Both the position numbers and the translations under genes were made by a program. Of a DNA stretch of 64,000 nucleotides, positions 1-11,724 are shown piece after piece. Position 1 is the stretch's first letter. Every line of letters begins with the position of its first letter. The notes beneath the pieces were generated by a model that saw only the letters and a program-made list of their open reading frames with translations, ran no database searches and had not been told where the DNA came from. The stretch is from Macropodus opercularis. Lineage: Eukaryota; Chordata; Actinopteri; Anabantiformes; Osphronemidae. Location of the stretch: positions 11,152,501-11,216,500 of the forward strand of contig CM061100.1 in NCBI GenBank assembly GCA_030770545.1, written 5' to 3'.

Positions 1-82
1 CACTGCTTTTAGCTAAATGTTATTTATTTTATTAATTTCATTTTACTACAGCAGCTTGAACAACGACAATCAATAAACTCAC

Positions 83-3000
83 TTGATGACTCCATCCTCC
101 ATATAGATGTCAGCACAGAAAGACTGGTCATCATTCACAATCTTTGCTCCTTTGATCAGCAGACGGTCACTCTGAAAAACAATAAAGATGATGAGTTGCT
201 GAGTATCCAGTTTGTAAATACAACAGAAGATGCTCAAGTTGAAGCAGGTTGAACCTGCTATGTTATGTTTTTAGATTGATTAATTAGAGAACTGAGCTAT
301 AGAAAGGAAATTATGTCTGCATACGTTTTAGATAACCTCAACAGAAATTCATCATAATTGTTGTGTCTTTCGTATTGTTGTCTGTTGTTGAGAAGCAGCT
401 TGGGTGCAGCGTCTTTGAATGATTTATCGCAAACGCATTTCACTTAATATTGCTGTAACAAGAATTTACCCTTAAAAAACAAACTCCTTCTAAAGAAATT
501 GTCCATGTTAAGAAGCTCTTTGGTGTTTAGTAACCATTGCCATATACTTCTTCATTATAATGTAAATAAGCTTCATCTTTAACAAAACTTGGTGAAAAAA
601 TTCACTCGTAGAACAAAACAAATCCAGCCCACCTCCAGACACACCCCCTCTGTCCCTTAGCACTCTCATAGTACCAGACAAAGTGGATGGCCAATCAGAG
701 CGTCGGCTTTGTAATCAATCATCCATGCCTACTGCTGCGCCATTTGTTTTCTTCTGTGTGTGTGTGTGTTTGTGTAAAAGCCTCTCAACACCCCAGCGCC
801 CCCACCCCACCTCTCCGCCACCCCGGTCCCTCTGTCCAAAAAAGGGAGTGGCAGCTCTGGTCATAAGGACTCTAGCATCCCCGGGTAACAAAGGCTGCTC
901 TGTTTGAGACGCTGTTGTTAGCTGCAGCATTGCCAGCAGCTCTGGCCCTGAGCACAACTGCTGCTCTGCAGGCTCCCAGTGAGGGGCCCCAGCAGTAAAT
1001 TCAACCCTGCAAGACTCAGCCCTCAGCAGGTGGAATTTCTGTATTTTAATGCATGATGAAATGCACGTGTTATATTATTTACTCCATATGGCATTATATA
1101 TAATTAAAATAATAAAACACACACACACACACAAACTTTAGCCGGTTGGGAAATGCTTTGCAGTTGTCATCTGAAAGGTGTGGCGATGCTCTGACAGCAC
1201 TGATGGAATTAATGCAAATGAATCATGTGGTAATCTTGTGGAGCAGACTGCTCTGGTGGAGTGACTGGCCTCGCTCCATCCCACTGCTGGCCCGCCTTCA
1301 TCCTAACAACTGCTCTGAAATATGCTCTTACATCATGTGCCTCATCATGACTGTCATTATCGCATTATTTAACGGACTTTGCCAGAAGACTACGGGTTCC
1401 TGAGTCGACCCTCATGTTTTCACGTGTGAGCCAAGACTAAGAGACTAAATGATCTTTTTAAAAACACTTACTTCTGGTTTTGGGGTTAATCAGTGAGAGA
1501 GAGGCAGACAATTTTAGCTTCAGCTGCAGAAAGGTAAAAGAATCAGGAAATTAGCAGATCTTTACTTTTACTTAATTTAAATCCAAACATGTTTAATAAT
1601 CATAGGTGTTGTAATGTGTCTGTATGTGTTGGCTCACTGCCACACATGACAGTGACCTCTCCTCCATGGGAGCCTCTTACAGCCTCACAAACAGGATGTG
1701 GATAAAGCTCAGTAGGCTGTTTCTATAGAGCTGTGTTTTCATTCCAGGCTACACAACTGCACTAATGGGTTTGCTACTGCGGCAGAACAACTTGGAGAGC
1801 ATGGAGTAATAAGCTATTGTTTTGACGTTTACCTAATGTTAATCTGAAACTTGAGGAAGAGAGAGGCCTGCATGACCTCGCAGAAAAATGTGTGAGTGGA
1901 AATAATGACTTCATGTTGGTGCAAACATAACATTGGCTTTGTGTTATAGTTTATAAGGTGTGATCTGGTTGGTCTTGAGCCCATGTGTCAATATGTGGCT
2001 CTTTATGTGCTAAATGCTACACCATCTTCTCTAGCTAGTTATTAATTTTGCTGCCTGTTGTTCAGATGGCATATGTTAAGATTATCTGAGATTTATTAAG
2101 ATAAACATCTTCCTGCTGTGTCTAACAACAAAACTCTGTGGAGAAGTAAGGTGCAGACTGTACTGTAATCCCAAAACAATGAGCTGAAAGGCTGAAGCCT
2201 ACAGATGATTCAGGGGAAATTTTGTAAAATAGTAAGAGCAATATGAAACTAAGAAATTATCATTCATTACTCTTCTATTACTCCTTTTCAGATTAGGTTT
2301 TAGTGATGCAGGACTGTAAAATGTCATGTCTATGACATATGTAAAAACCCAAACACATAATGTTCCATTTAATCAGATCAAAATGCTTCTGGGCACTAAG
2401 AAAACATCTGCCAATCCTAGACGTAACCCAGCAACACAATGTTGTGTTGTTGTTCAAATGGAAAATATCCTGGGAACATTTGTGAAGTCAGGTGGAGAAC
2501 GCTGCCAGGTCAGACATTCAGTACCACAATTTATGTGTGTCCCAGCTTATTTAAAAACCAGCCTGCTACTTTCAGTATGTGTTCCGACAACTGCTCTAAA
2601 AACACAAGTAACAGAAACCTGGGTGTTTGGAAATACTGTGCTAAACAGGATTCCATGGGGGGCAAAACATAAAAAAACACTTTGGATTAATACAATAAAA
2701 ATAGAATAGGATAGAAAACTCAACTGTTAAACTTTCAAGGTAAAAGTTTCTAATTCTTTCCGTCTCAACTTCATATAATTATAATTCATTTTATTTTTGT
2801 CTATGGCTACAAGACATAGTAATACCCATTTAATGTTCTCTTGGACTTTATTTGTGTGTTAAAAACTATATAACAACAAAACCAGAATTTGTTTCACTCA
2901 CCAAAGGAAACATCTCTTATTGACTAGGAAAATCCCTGTGAACTCTTTCAGTTATGTGACACACTGACCTCTTCCTGCAGTCTGTTGAGGACACTGAGGC

Positions 3001-5652
3001 TGAAGGCTGTGATCCTGTTACAGACTTCACTCCACAGTACTCTCCTTTGTTCAGGTGCTAAGTGATAAAAGTGTTCACTTTCTGTACACACACACACACA
3101 CACACACTAACAAGCATCTTTCCTTGCTTCTGATTTTATGAATAGAGAGGTTATGTATGAGGCTGAGCCACTGGGTGGATGATTGGAACACCAGAGCACC
3201 GTGTGTGGTGCTCGAGCAGGCAGCTGTGCACTGTGAGCTAACAGCATGAACCGGTTGTGAGGTTGTGTGCAGCTACTGTACAAACACATGCTGAGCTGCC
3301 ACTGGGGAAAACTACTGTACTACAGGTTTACTAACAGGCAGCTTGATGATCGCTCATCCTTTGCGGAGTGTAGTTACAGAGACTTTAATCTAAGACAGTG
3401 TATTTATAGTCTCGATCTATTTTTACCATCTTCTTCTTTGACATGCTTCAGCTGAAACAGTTCTTTTGTTTCTTGGTTTCTGTACAAATCTGTACAGTAT
3501 TTATATCCCTCAGTGTGCTGTCAATCACATCAAACTGCTCTTTTTGGAAGACTAAAAATAACTTCAGTTGGACTCTGGCACTTGCATAATCAGGCAGTTA
3601 GTCCAAAATATCCATTTAAAGACATTTTAAAAGTTGATAATTAATCAAAGGTTTTCAAAATAGGCTCCACAGAGAAGCTCTAATCCCAGGTGGTGAACTT
3701 GTGGCCTTCCATTCATATTTGATGAGAGCTGTATGTCCCTGCCTGTGCAGCTGACCCGACTCCATCTGGCCCAGACAGTATGGACATGAAGTGCTCCACG
3801 CACAATAAATTCTGTATTATATTAAGTTAAAAATCTAAATTTGATTGAAAGGTAATTAACACACAGAGATAATTTGTCACTGCTGCAGCCTTTCCTGTTG
3901 ATTTTTTATCAAATGTATCCGTTCATTTCCTGTCTGGCTTCTGTTTGGTTTAATAAGCTCCTCACACTGATGCCTGCTCTGTGAAGCAGCCCACAGAGCT
4001 CAGGCAGTTCCCAGGGTCCAGACCAAGAACCAGATGACTAAAGGACACGCTGAGCTACAGGCCCATGCAACAAATTTATCATGCTACTTTATGAAGATAG
4101 ATTCACTTGGAAGGGAAGTGAGTTCTTCCTCTGACCTGTTTTCTTCAGTGCACTGTTCAGGAATAGGCTGTCTATCCATTTAGGTCTGACTTAATCACTG
4201 TTGGGACTACAACTCCTCCTAATCCTCTGATCTCTCCACCAACTGGCTGCTGGATGTCCCGAGAGAGTTTAAGAAGAAACTGATTCACCTGAGAGGTTTT
4301 CACCACAGACACCATGATATCCCACAACCCAAAATGTGTTTCAAATGAATATGTGACTCAATCTAACCCACTTGTTAAATGAATTGTTCAAGTTTCTATG
4401 TTGTTTCGATTAAAACTTTTGTGACATAAAACAGACAACAAGCTTCCAAAATCTGCTAGAACCAGAATTTCAATTCTCATCGCAAAACTACTGAATATGT
4501 TAAATGTTTATACTCCACATATTTTATGTCTCATCTCATTCAGATTTGTACCTTAAGCACTGGGAAAACAAGTCCAACCAACATCTTACAACAAACCATT
4601 TGTTTACCACAGCTGTGGTTCATTGTCTACATGCTATTGATAATTTTGAAATGGCCCACAGATCCGTCCTCCTTTGCAATCATTAAGATATTTTCCAGTG
4701 GGAATTCTAACCAAATATAGAATCTACGCTTATACTAAGGTTATATGAAAATATGAGATGCCATTTTTGACATTTTAACCCACTTATTTCCTTGGTCTGA
4801 CAGTGACCTCCTTCCTGATCAGCTCTGCCTATAAGCGCCTCGCATTCATTACACAGCTGAGAGAGAAACATGGGAGGAAATAGGAGCCAAAGCCCCCTCC
4901 CTTCCCATGGCTCCCCCTCCCATCCCCTCCCTATTCTCTACTTTCCATTGAACCACCATCCCTGCAGCTCCGCTATGAATTCAGGGAACTAATCTGCCCC
5001 CACAGTGACAGCGTTATTGTGTCTTTAAAAACGACTGCAGCTTCCAGAATAAAATAATTTTAAGAGTCTATATGGAATAAAAGCGTATTAATATATACTA
5101 AAGGTTCCAGCGGTTGCAGGAAAGGAAATGCCTCACCAGTTGGTGTTCAGTGATACCCTGCCACCAGACACACCGCCTAACAAAGACCACCAGCATGAAA
5201 TCTCAACTGTCATGAATACGATGGACAAAGAATAAGAAGCTGAGTGTAAATCTGCTTATGCTTAACGTAGTCTGAGGTTAGCCGGTAGCTCGTTTTATCT
5301 GGAGGGGAGCACTTGTCGCAAGATGCTGCAAAACTCACATTTTGGGTCTCGGCACCCAATCGGGGACCTGGCTGCTTTATCGATCCTAATGTGCACTCAG
5401 TCTGCATGGAGCATATTTCACAATAACACCCAACATCCATCTGCAGTCACGTCTAGCAGCTCAGATTTGTCGAAGAGCGCAGCGGCGCGGAGAACATGCC
5501 GCCACGGTGACATCCCGCACCCACACCCGCAGGCCCACACCGCCCGACACAGGACATCGGGTGCGTTTGATCTCAGCTACTTCAACCTTAAATTTGTCCC
5601 AAACACTCACTGTAATGCGGGGGATGTTCTTCTTGCCCTGGTAGCCAGACAT
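83..5652 (-). CDS. dpysl2: Dihydropyrimidinase-like 2 (CRMP2), short isoform, 5' part only
   Basis: This is the alternative, canonical start of the same gene. The first coding exon is 5652-5611 and encodes MSGYQGKKNIPRIT, the CRMP N-terminus with one extra Gly after Ser compared with the mammalian form. Its donor (ACA|GTGAGT) is in phase 0 and splices to the shared exon 171-83 starting AGT GAC CGT (SDR). This gives NIPRIT-SDRLLIKG, the exact family junction. The acceptor of the shared exon is TTTTTCAG|AGTGAC. The 5.4-kb intron between them separates the two start exons from the common body. I see no frameshift or missing residue in the visible part. Confidence 0.93.
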
Positions 5653-7815
5653 GTTTTACCGGTGGTTCGTCTTGCGCTGCGCCGGGACCGTTATCAATGC
5701 AACGGGGAGGTGCGGATCGCTGCTGGCTCAAAGAAGGATGATGAGAAAGAAGAACTCGGTGGTCGCAGTTGAGTCGCAGGCCACAAAAGTAATGATTTAA
5801 GCTCTCTCTCCACTCCAGATCGCGTCCTGGCAGCCGCCCGGTCTCCGCCGATGCACCAAACCTTTCCTTCCCAGACGGAGTCAGACAAGAGGGGAGGGAG
5901 GAACCACTCATGAGGCTCTTCCCCATAAAAGAACCTCAAGGAGCATGCGCAGAGCCTCGCCCTGCTCCATTGACAGAAGAGAGCCACTAATGCCATCAAA
6001 TGCTCTGCTTGGATTAGTGAAGGCAGAGAGTACACCGGCTGAGGAAACGCAGGAAAAGCCAGCAGCCATCTTGGCTCACTTTATATGATGGATCTCAAAA
6101 CCTGACTTTCAACAGAGCATGTAAAAACACAACGAGTGCACGAAGTGAGACAAATCCACCTGTGCCCATTTGCACAGTCCACAGTCTTCATGAATCCGTT
6201 CTGTTGATGGTTGTTTACACTGCCCTGAGATACGATCCTTAATAAGCTTTGGAATCACCTAAATAAAACTGAATGGACTGAAGGTAATTGTAGACTGTTC
6301 CATGTTCTACAGACACCAGCAGTCAAAACGTTGTATAGTCTGTTTTAATGGATGGAAAAAGACTGTGTTACATCAGACTAACAGGAGTTAACTATAGCCT
6401 CAGTTCAATTCAATATCGTAATAGACTTTGATTGAATGTATTTTTTATCCTACTTATGTAACAATGACTCAGTAGAATGAGGATCACAGTGAGATATGCA
6501 GTGATTGTGCAGGGTCATAGTGATAAGCAATAAAAAGCCTCATGAGGACTCCCTGTGCACATCATATAATATTATATATTATTTTTATATATTATCTGTG
6601 CTTGCAAGTAGTGAGACCCAGAAAAATACTGAACTGAAAAACTCAATAAATCACTTATTTTAAATGTATGATTGAGTGTCTCAGGTGTCAGGTAGCTTTA
6701 AATCGACCCATCAGTTAATTATTATATTATATTCTCTAGGTTACAATAATTCTATGTGTGTATTGATAGACACATGAAGAGTTTAGCAGACTGTACGGTT
6801 TCATTTGATAAAGAATGTGAGAGACTAACGAGTGGGTTGTGTGGCTAATCAATATGTAACGAGATGCCGGATGCAACACCACCTGCAACACCACCGAGAG
6901 CTTTTAACAACATCCTGAGTGCTTGAAAATTATGTGCCGATACTGTTAGCATCACAGTTCAGTTTACCACCCAGCTGTAAAGCCTACATGACAGCTTGAA
7001 CAAGTGGAATCTTTTGTCCATAAGCTCCACACCCTGTGATAAGTAGTGTAATAATGCTGGAGCAAGGGCAGAGTATTACATCATGTGTCCATCTAGCGCA
7101 TCTTGGCTGCAGAGCTCATTCAGCTTTTCTCCACAGGACCTGTTAACGTTGACTTAGCAGCTGCTTGCTGTCTTGTTCACATAGTCAGCTGTGATGTGCA
7201 GCAGTAAGAAGCTAAACCAACCCTATAAGCTCATAACTCAAGGGCCACTCCCTCTAGCAGCCCTGCATGGCGACTCAGTTACATCACACTGATTTCTGGG
7301 TAATGTAGTCAGACAAGTCAGGGCAAGTTATCAGGTATACGCTGGCTATAAGCTAAATAAACTCTAACGAGTGGCAGAAGATGTCATTTCAATACCTTGG
7401 AGGAAAATGGCGCAGCTAATTGCAAACATATGAATATTGGGTGACAGAAAATAGAAATGGACAGGAAGACAACAGCGAAAGAATGACAATAGGAGAAGGA
7501 GTAGTACAAAAACACACACAATATCCATGCAAAATGTGAGAAAATCACCCTTTTTTCATCCAAGTTCTGTAGAGCTTCCTTCCCAGTGCTTTCTCTTATC
7601 TCCACCTTCCTCGGCTGAGAGATGTCGGTCTGCCGGTCAATGACTCGCCCATCACTCCTGCCCCTGCAAGACGAGAGCGCGTCAAAGTCCAGCGTCTTGC
7701 TGTCCGAGGAGCCTTCAACCGGGCAGAACATGCCACAGAATTTCTGCCTGGGCCTGGCGGGGCTGTCAGAGCCCATGTTCTTGAAAAAGGATGGTACTTC
7801 CCCGGCGGTCGACAT
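83..7815 (-). CDS. dpysl2: Dihydropyrimidinase-like 2 (CRMP2), long isoform, 5' part only
   Basis: CRMP2 is a cytosolic, tubulin-binding phosphoprotein that acts downstream of semaphorin signalling in axon growth. It is related to dihydropyrimidinase but non-enzymatic. The long-isoform first exon is 7815-7549 (89 codons, phase 0). It contains PRQKFCGMFCPVEGS, SKTLDFDAL and VEIRESTGKEALQNL, all typical of the long N-termini of the CRMP family. Its donor (GG|GTGATT) joins in frame to the shared exon 171-83, which encodes SDRLLIKGAKIVNDDQ, then SFCADIYMEDGVIK, and ends in phase 2 before a GTGAGT donor. The rest of the gene lies left of the window. DPYSL2 is preferred over DPYSL3 or DPYSL4 because bnip3l and ppp2r2a are the neighbours and because of IKGAKIVNDD and DIYMEDG. 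Which teleost a/b duplicate this is cannot be decided here. Confidence 0.88.
1117..1132. repeat. (AC)n microsatellite
   Basis: An uninterrupted AC dinucleotide run of about 8 units in dpysl2 intron 1. Confidence 0.9.
3085..3107. repeat. (AC)n microsatellite
   Basis: An uninterrupted AC dinucleotide run of about 11 units in dpysl2 intron 1. Confidence 0.9.
5653..6070 (-). promoter_or_regulatory. dpysl2: dpysl2 short-isoform 5'UTR and promoter region
   Basis: This is GC- and CpG-richer sequence directly upstream (minus strand) of the MSGYQGKK start. It holds a GCATGCGC core at 5943-5950, which matches the NRF1 palindrome. There is a weak TTTTATGG element on the minus strand near 5924-5931 that could serve as a degenerate TATA. 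The transcription start is not determined. Open frames on both strands here are by-products of the high GC content. Confidence 0.5.
5654..7548 (-). other. dpysl2: Interval between the two alternative first exons of dpysl2
   Basis: Apart from the short-isoform promoter at its left end, this 1.9-kb stretch is AT-rich and non-coding. It is intron 1 of the long transcript and upstream flank of the short one. I see short AT runs near 6568-6596 but no recognisable gene or mobile element. Confidence 0.6.
5943..5950. promoter_or_regulatory. NRF1-type site in the dpysl2 promoter
   Basis: GCATGCGC matches the NRF1 core and sits about 290 bp upstream of the short-isoform ATG. NRF1 sites are common in CpG-rich neuronal promoters. 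Occupancy is inferred only. Confidence 0.4.
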
Positions 7816-10800
7816 TGCCTACAGCAGGCGGAGGATCTGCGAGGTTTCTCCGGGTGTAGTTGAACAGATGCTTAGAGTCTTCGGCTTATTGTGTTTTTTT
7901 TTTTTTTCCTGCACGACTTGGTAGCCACCGCCTTTGCCGCTGTTCAAGCGCAGGTGGTCGCGCTGTGACAAAAGAGCAAAAAAGAAAATAATCTATAAGG
8001 CTAACGCTGCATGAAAACTCCCCGAGTACAGACGGAGGGATGTACCGTAGATCTATTTGATTTTGTTTGCTCTTTTTCTAGAGAACGATCAGCAAATTTT
8101 ACCGAATTGCTTATTCATGAATCTTAGCTGCCAGCCTACGAGTCAGCATACAAACAAGAAACCTTTAGCCTAAATCGAGATCTACTAAGCTATGAGAGGA
8201 GGATTTCCTGCTGAGAGATCACCTGGAGCCAGTGTGAACCCGTCCAGATATTGACAGTGCCAGGATCACATCACATCTCACTGTCCGGAAATGACCGGTC
8301 CTTTTCTTCTCAGAGTAAAGACTTCTAAGAGTCTGTGGTGCATCAGGGTGTACTGACCTAGTAAACCTAAAAGCTGTGCAATCTGATAACCAATACGTGT
8401 TAGACGTGACTCTGCAGGGCTGAAGTTTGAGGTCAGGGGCTATCAGAACCATGGAGAGTTCCCAAAGTCACGCCCAGCTCAACAATGAAGGGCGCTGTCC
8501 TTTCAGAACCACACTCGCACACCTCCAAATGTTTTTACCTTTTACTCACCAAGCTGCAGATTCAGCTCTCACTGGTTGCTCATACCTGACCAGATAAAGA
8601 CGTTAACAGAACAGTGATGGAAGTGATTTCTAATTTGAAAGCCTAATAATGAGTTCAAAATGCTAAACATTAGTTACATTACACATTTATTTATTACTTA
8701 AGAGATGTATTAGTTTTCGCCTCCTACTTCTAATAGGCCACTGTGGTTGTAGTTACATTTATTTATAAAGCTCCTGAAAACATAGCTTCAAATATTTTTT
8801 TAATTTACTTTGTCTGGGTGTGTGGAAAAAAGTTTAAGTTGTAGGTATGGCATTACGTGGAACCCCACCCCTTCGACCTCGTCAGAAGAGCAAACAAATA
8901 AATGTGTCAGTATGTAATTATTTGATATATATTAACGAAAATGTAAATATTGAAATGTGTTTAATACATAAATAATATAGTAATTAGACTAGTGTGATAT
9001 ACCTAAGACCACATTTCTTGAGGCTTAAATACGGTTAATCATATCATGATATAACTGCTGAAGTGTCATAATATACCAAATATAATATTAAGTATTACAA
9101 TAAAAAAAGAAACCTGGCCTGATGTACATCCTGCACTACACATGTGAAGATGATGATGTTAAGATGCAACAAGCTTCTCAGACACTCAGGGCTGTCCATT
9201 GTTGAAGTTGCTCAAAGTAAACAGACATCTTCAATAATTACAGTCTGTAATGGACTCAGAGTTTGATCTGAGTTTTACATAAGACATAAATAAATCAGTG
9301 CTGCATAGTAATCAATAGGACTGGATTGGACCAGCGTACCCTAACAGACATTGTTAATTTCTGACTCACATTATAACAGACAAAAGCTCTCTTGCACAAA
9401 TAAAGGACAACATTTTAGCTGTGGTTCATGCCGGTCCAGTTTCCATAACAACGCATTGGGCAGTAAATGGTTCTGCTGCTGCTATATACTCTCCCAGAGG
9501 GCTGTGAAGATGGCTCTATGTATGTGTGGGTGGTCGTCTCTGTAGGAAAACACAACTGTGTGAATGTCACAGGTAGATTCAGAAAAGTGAAAAGCCACGC
9601 CCGAAGGCCAACACAAGGCCAAGTGCAGTGACAACTGCAGCTAAAGCGTTGCTTACTCAAACAAACCAATATGCCCGGCTTAGAGCACATACAGGGGGAG
9701 TGTTAGATAATTAGAGGGGAAAGTTGGCAGCGTTCCATGTAAACAGTTGGAAGAGGCAGAGGGAAAGTGAGGTCTCTGGACAGGAAGGGCACGGTCCTGG
9801 CATGCAGGGGCAGATGTAGAGCAAGTAGTGGGATCATCAGCATCTAATTGGTTGATCCTCATGAAACATAGCTGTTTATAAATCATTAACTCTGAGCAGT
9901 GACACAGAAGCAGCTTCACCAGTTGTTGGATATTACAGGAAAACACATTAAAATGTGACAGAATGTGAAAATCACCAAAGGTTAAAAACATGCTAGATTA
10001 CAAATGAGGCAATGTTTGCTGCAGTCTGCTTCCTGTCCTGTCCTGTCCTTCATTGTCTTCCTTAACCACAGCTGGATCAATTCACTTTTTGGCAAAATCA
10101 ACTTTTGTTTAATTTTATTTCTAATCACGAAAGAAACAAAGAAAAGACTAAGGTTCAATTGGCTTTTCCATTCATGTTTTGTGTGTTTGTTAGTTATCAT
10201 GCTAATAAGATGCTGAATAAAGAAAAAAAAAGATGTCAGCACAGTGTCAAATATTGCAGTTTAAAGTTAATAGTCTTGTAAAGTTAAGTAAAGTAAAGTA
10301 TGGTATTTTTAACTTTTTACTTTTTATCTTTGTTGCAGCCTTTTGTGCATCACACTATGTGTTTTCTTCTACCCTCTCTTTTTTTTCATCAGAGCAGAAA
10401 TATAGGGTAGTGGCAACATTAGTCCTACTGTATCATCAGCTACAGTGATACAGTGACTACTGATTACTTGAAACCAGTATTATCAAGAACGCTGGAGGCA
10501 GAATTTGTGTCCAGATATCAGATTTCCTCCTCCCACTTCTTCTCATCATGATAGGCCTTCATCAGGCAGTGGAAGCTGCTGAATCTTGAAGAGATTATGA
10601 AGAAACTCTCCTCATAAGGGATGGAGCTAGAGGTGGCCACCACCCTGTAACCCATGGTAACACCATCAGCTGCAGTGGGAGGGGCCATGTGACATGCTAA
10701 GTCTGGATTGGCCAGGAACAGGTGTTCTGAGGTTCCATTTAGGGAGGAAGGGGGAGGAGACAATGTTGGAGGAAGCAAAACTGATGAGTACATAGATCAG

Positions 10801-11720
10801 TCACTGTTTATTGTTTACCTCATTAAAATTATAATAATATAATTCTGTTATATTATCATTGTCATGTAGCTTTCTTTAGCCTAACCAGCCTAACAAAAAC
10901 TAGCTAGACTGATTTTAGTTAACTGACTAAGCTTAACTGAAAGTCATTATGCTGAACTTGTCCAACTGGACCTAGTGTAATACAGCTACTGTATATATTC
11001 ATGAGAGTGGGATCAGTTTTCTGATCTGCAAAAGAATAAGGCATATAGAAGATTTAATGGATGAAAAACGAGGCCGTTAAGGACACTGATCTGCTTAAGA
11101 CCAGCAGCTATGAAGCTTTTTTTCTCTCTTTCATGATTTAAAGATAGATCCACCTGAATTTAATAATGACAGGGCCATGGCATTAAGCTAAATATTCAGA
11201 AATGGGAATTACACAAATGAATTGTAGACAGTTTGAATACATAGCATAAGCCCACCACTGGAGTACAGTGCTTCCATAATTACATTCAGCAAGCTTTGAT
11301 CTTCAGGGACCTCATGGAGCAGTTTTTAACAGCTTTAATGATTCCTGATGCTTTCCAGCTGTTTTCATGTCCTGAATGTTCTCCAAAGAACAGTCAAATA
11401 CATAGAAACTTAAATAGAAAGATGACAAGAACAGCAACCTCTATGCTTGGTACATCTGAGCTCTGCATAAGGCTCTATGTCCCTTCCTACCACTGCACCC
11501 TTTCCTCCTGCCAAACTGTTCTGCTCTTTCTGTAAGTGTAAAGCAGAGTCTCTAGTAATGTCTAGATAGAGGAAGGGTCTAGTGATTTCCACAAATCCAG
11601 TGCTCCCCATATGTTTTTCTTGGTAACCTAGAATATTTTGACATACTTCTGACATTTTATATCAAACCAATTAGTAGAGATGCTCACATTTCTCAGTAAA
11701 ACACAAACAGGACCACCCAA
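7816..11720. other. Intergenic spacer between bnip3l and dpysl2
   Basis: In human, PNMA2 lies between BNIP3L and DPYSL2. I found no PNMA-like (Gag-derived) frame here. A GC-richer patch directly right of the long dpysl2 exon (about 7816-8050) is its presumed promoter. The rest is AT-rich. One open frame with coding-like codon choice (10518-10793, minus) is listed separately. No other gene, RNA gene or complete transposon was recognised. Confidence 0.55.
10518..10793 (-). CDS. Orphan ORF, 91 aa, unknown
   Basis: I do not recognise this protein. The frame runs stop to stop in one exon. Its second half uses mostly GC-ending codons (GCC, CTG, GTG, AAG, GAG), unlike the AT-rich surroundings. It reads CHMAPPTAADGVTMGYRVV, then FFIISSRFSSFHCLMKAYHD, and ends EKKWEEEI followed by TGA. 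An internal Met sits in a good Kozak context (ACCATGG). It has no signal peptide, membrane segment or known motif that I can see. It may be a short hypothetical gene, an isolated exon or pseudogene relic, or chance. Confidence is low. Confidence 0.2.
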   Translation of the reverse strand: MYSSVLLPPTLSPPPSSLNGTSEHLFLANPDLACHMAPPTAADGVTMGYRVVATSSSIPYEESFFIISSRFSSFHCLMKAYHDEKKWEEEI

Positions 11721-11724
11721 AAAA

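Larger units (their letters stand above)
172..5610 (-). other. dpysl2: dpysl2 intron 1
   Basis: This intron separates the short-isoform first exon from the shared exon. It contains two (AC)n microsatellites (about 1117-1132 and 3085-3107) and a short GT-rich tract near 757-772. I recognise no gene, RNA gene or clear transposon in it. The open frames at 683-907 and 2326-2709 have no family resemblance and no splice context, and I treat them as chance frames. Confidence 0.7.

Noticed and set aside
5323..6035. Several 110-150-aa frames on both strands around the short dpysl2 exon
   Set aside because: All overlap the CpG-rich promoter and exon of dpysl2. Only the 14 codons from 5652 belong to a protein.
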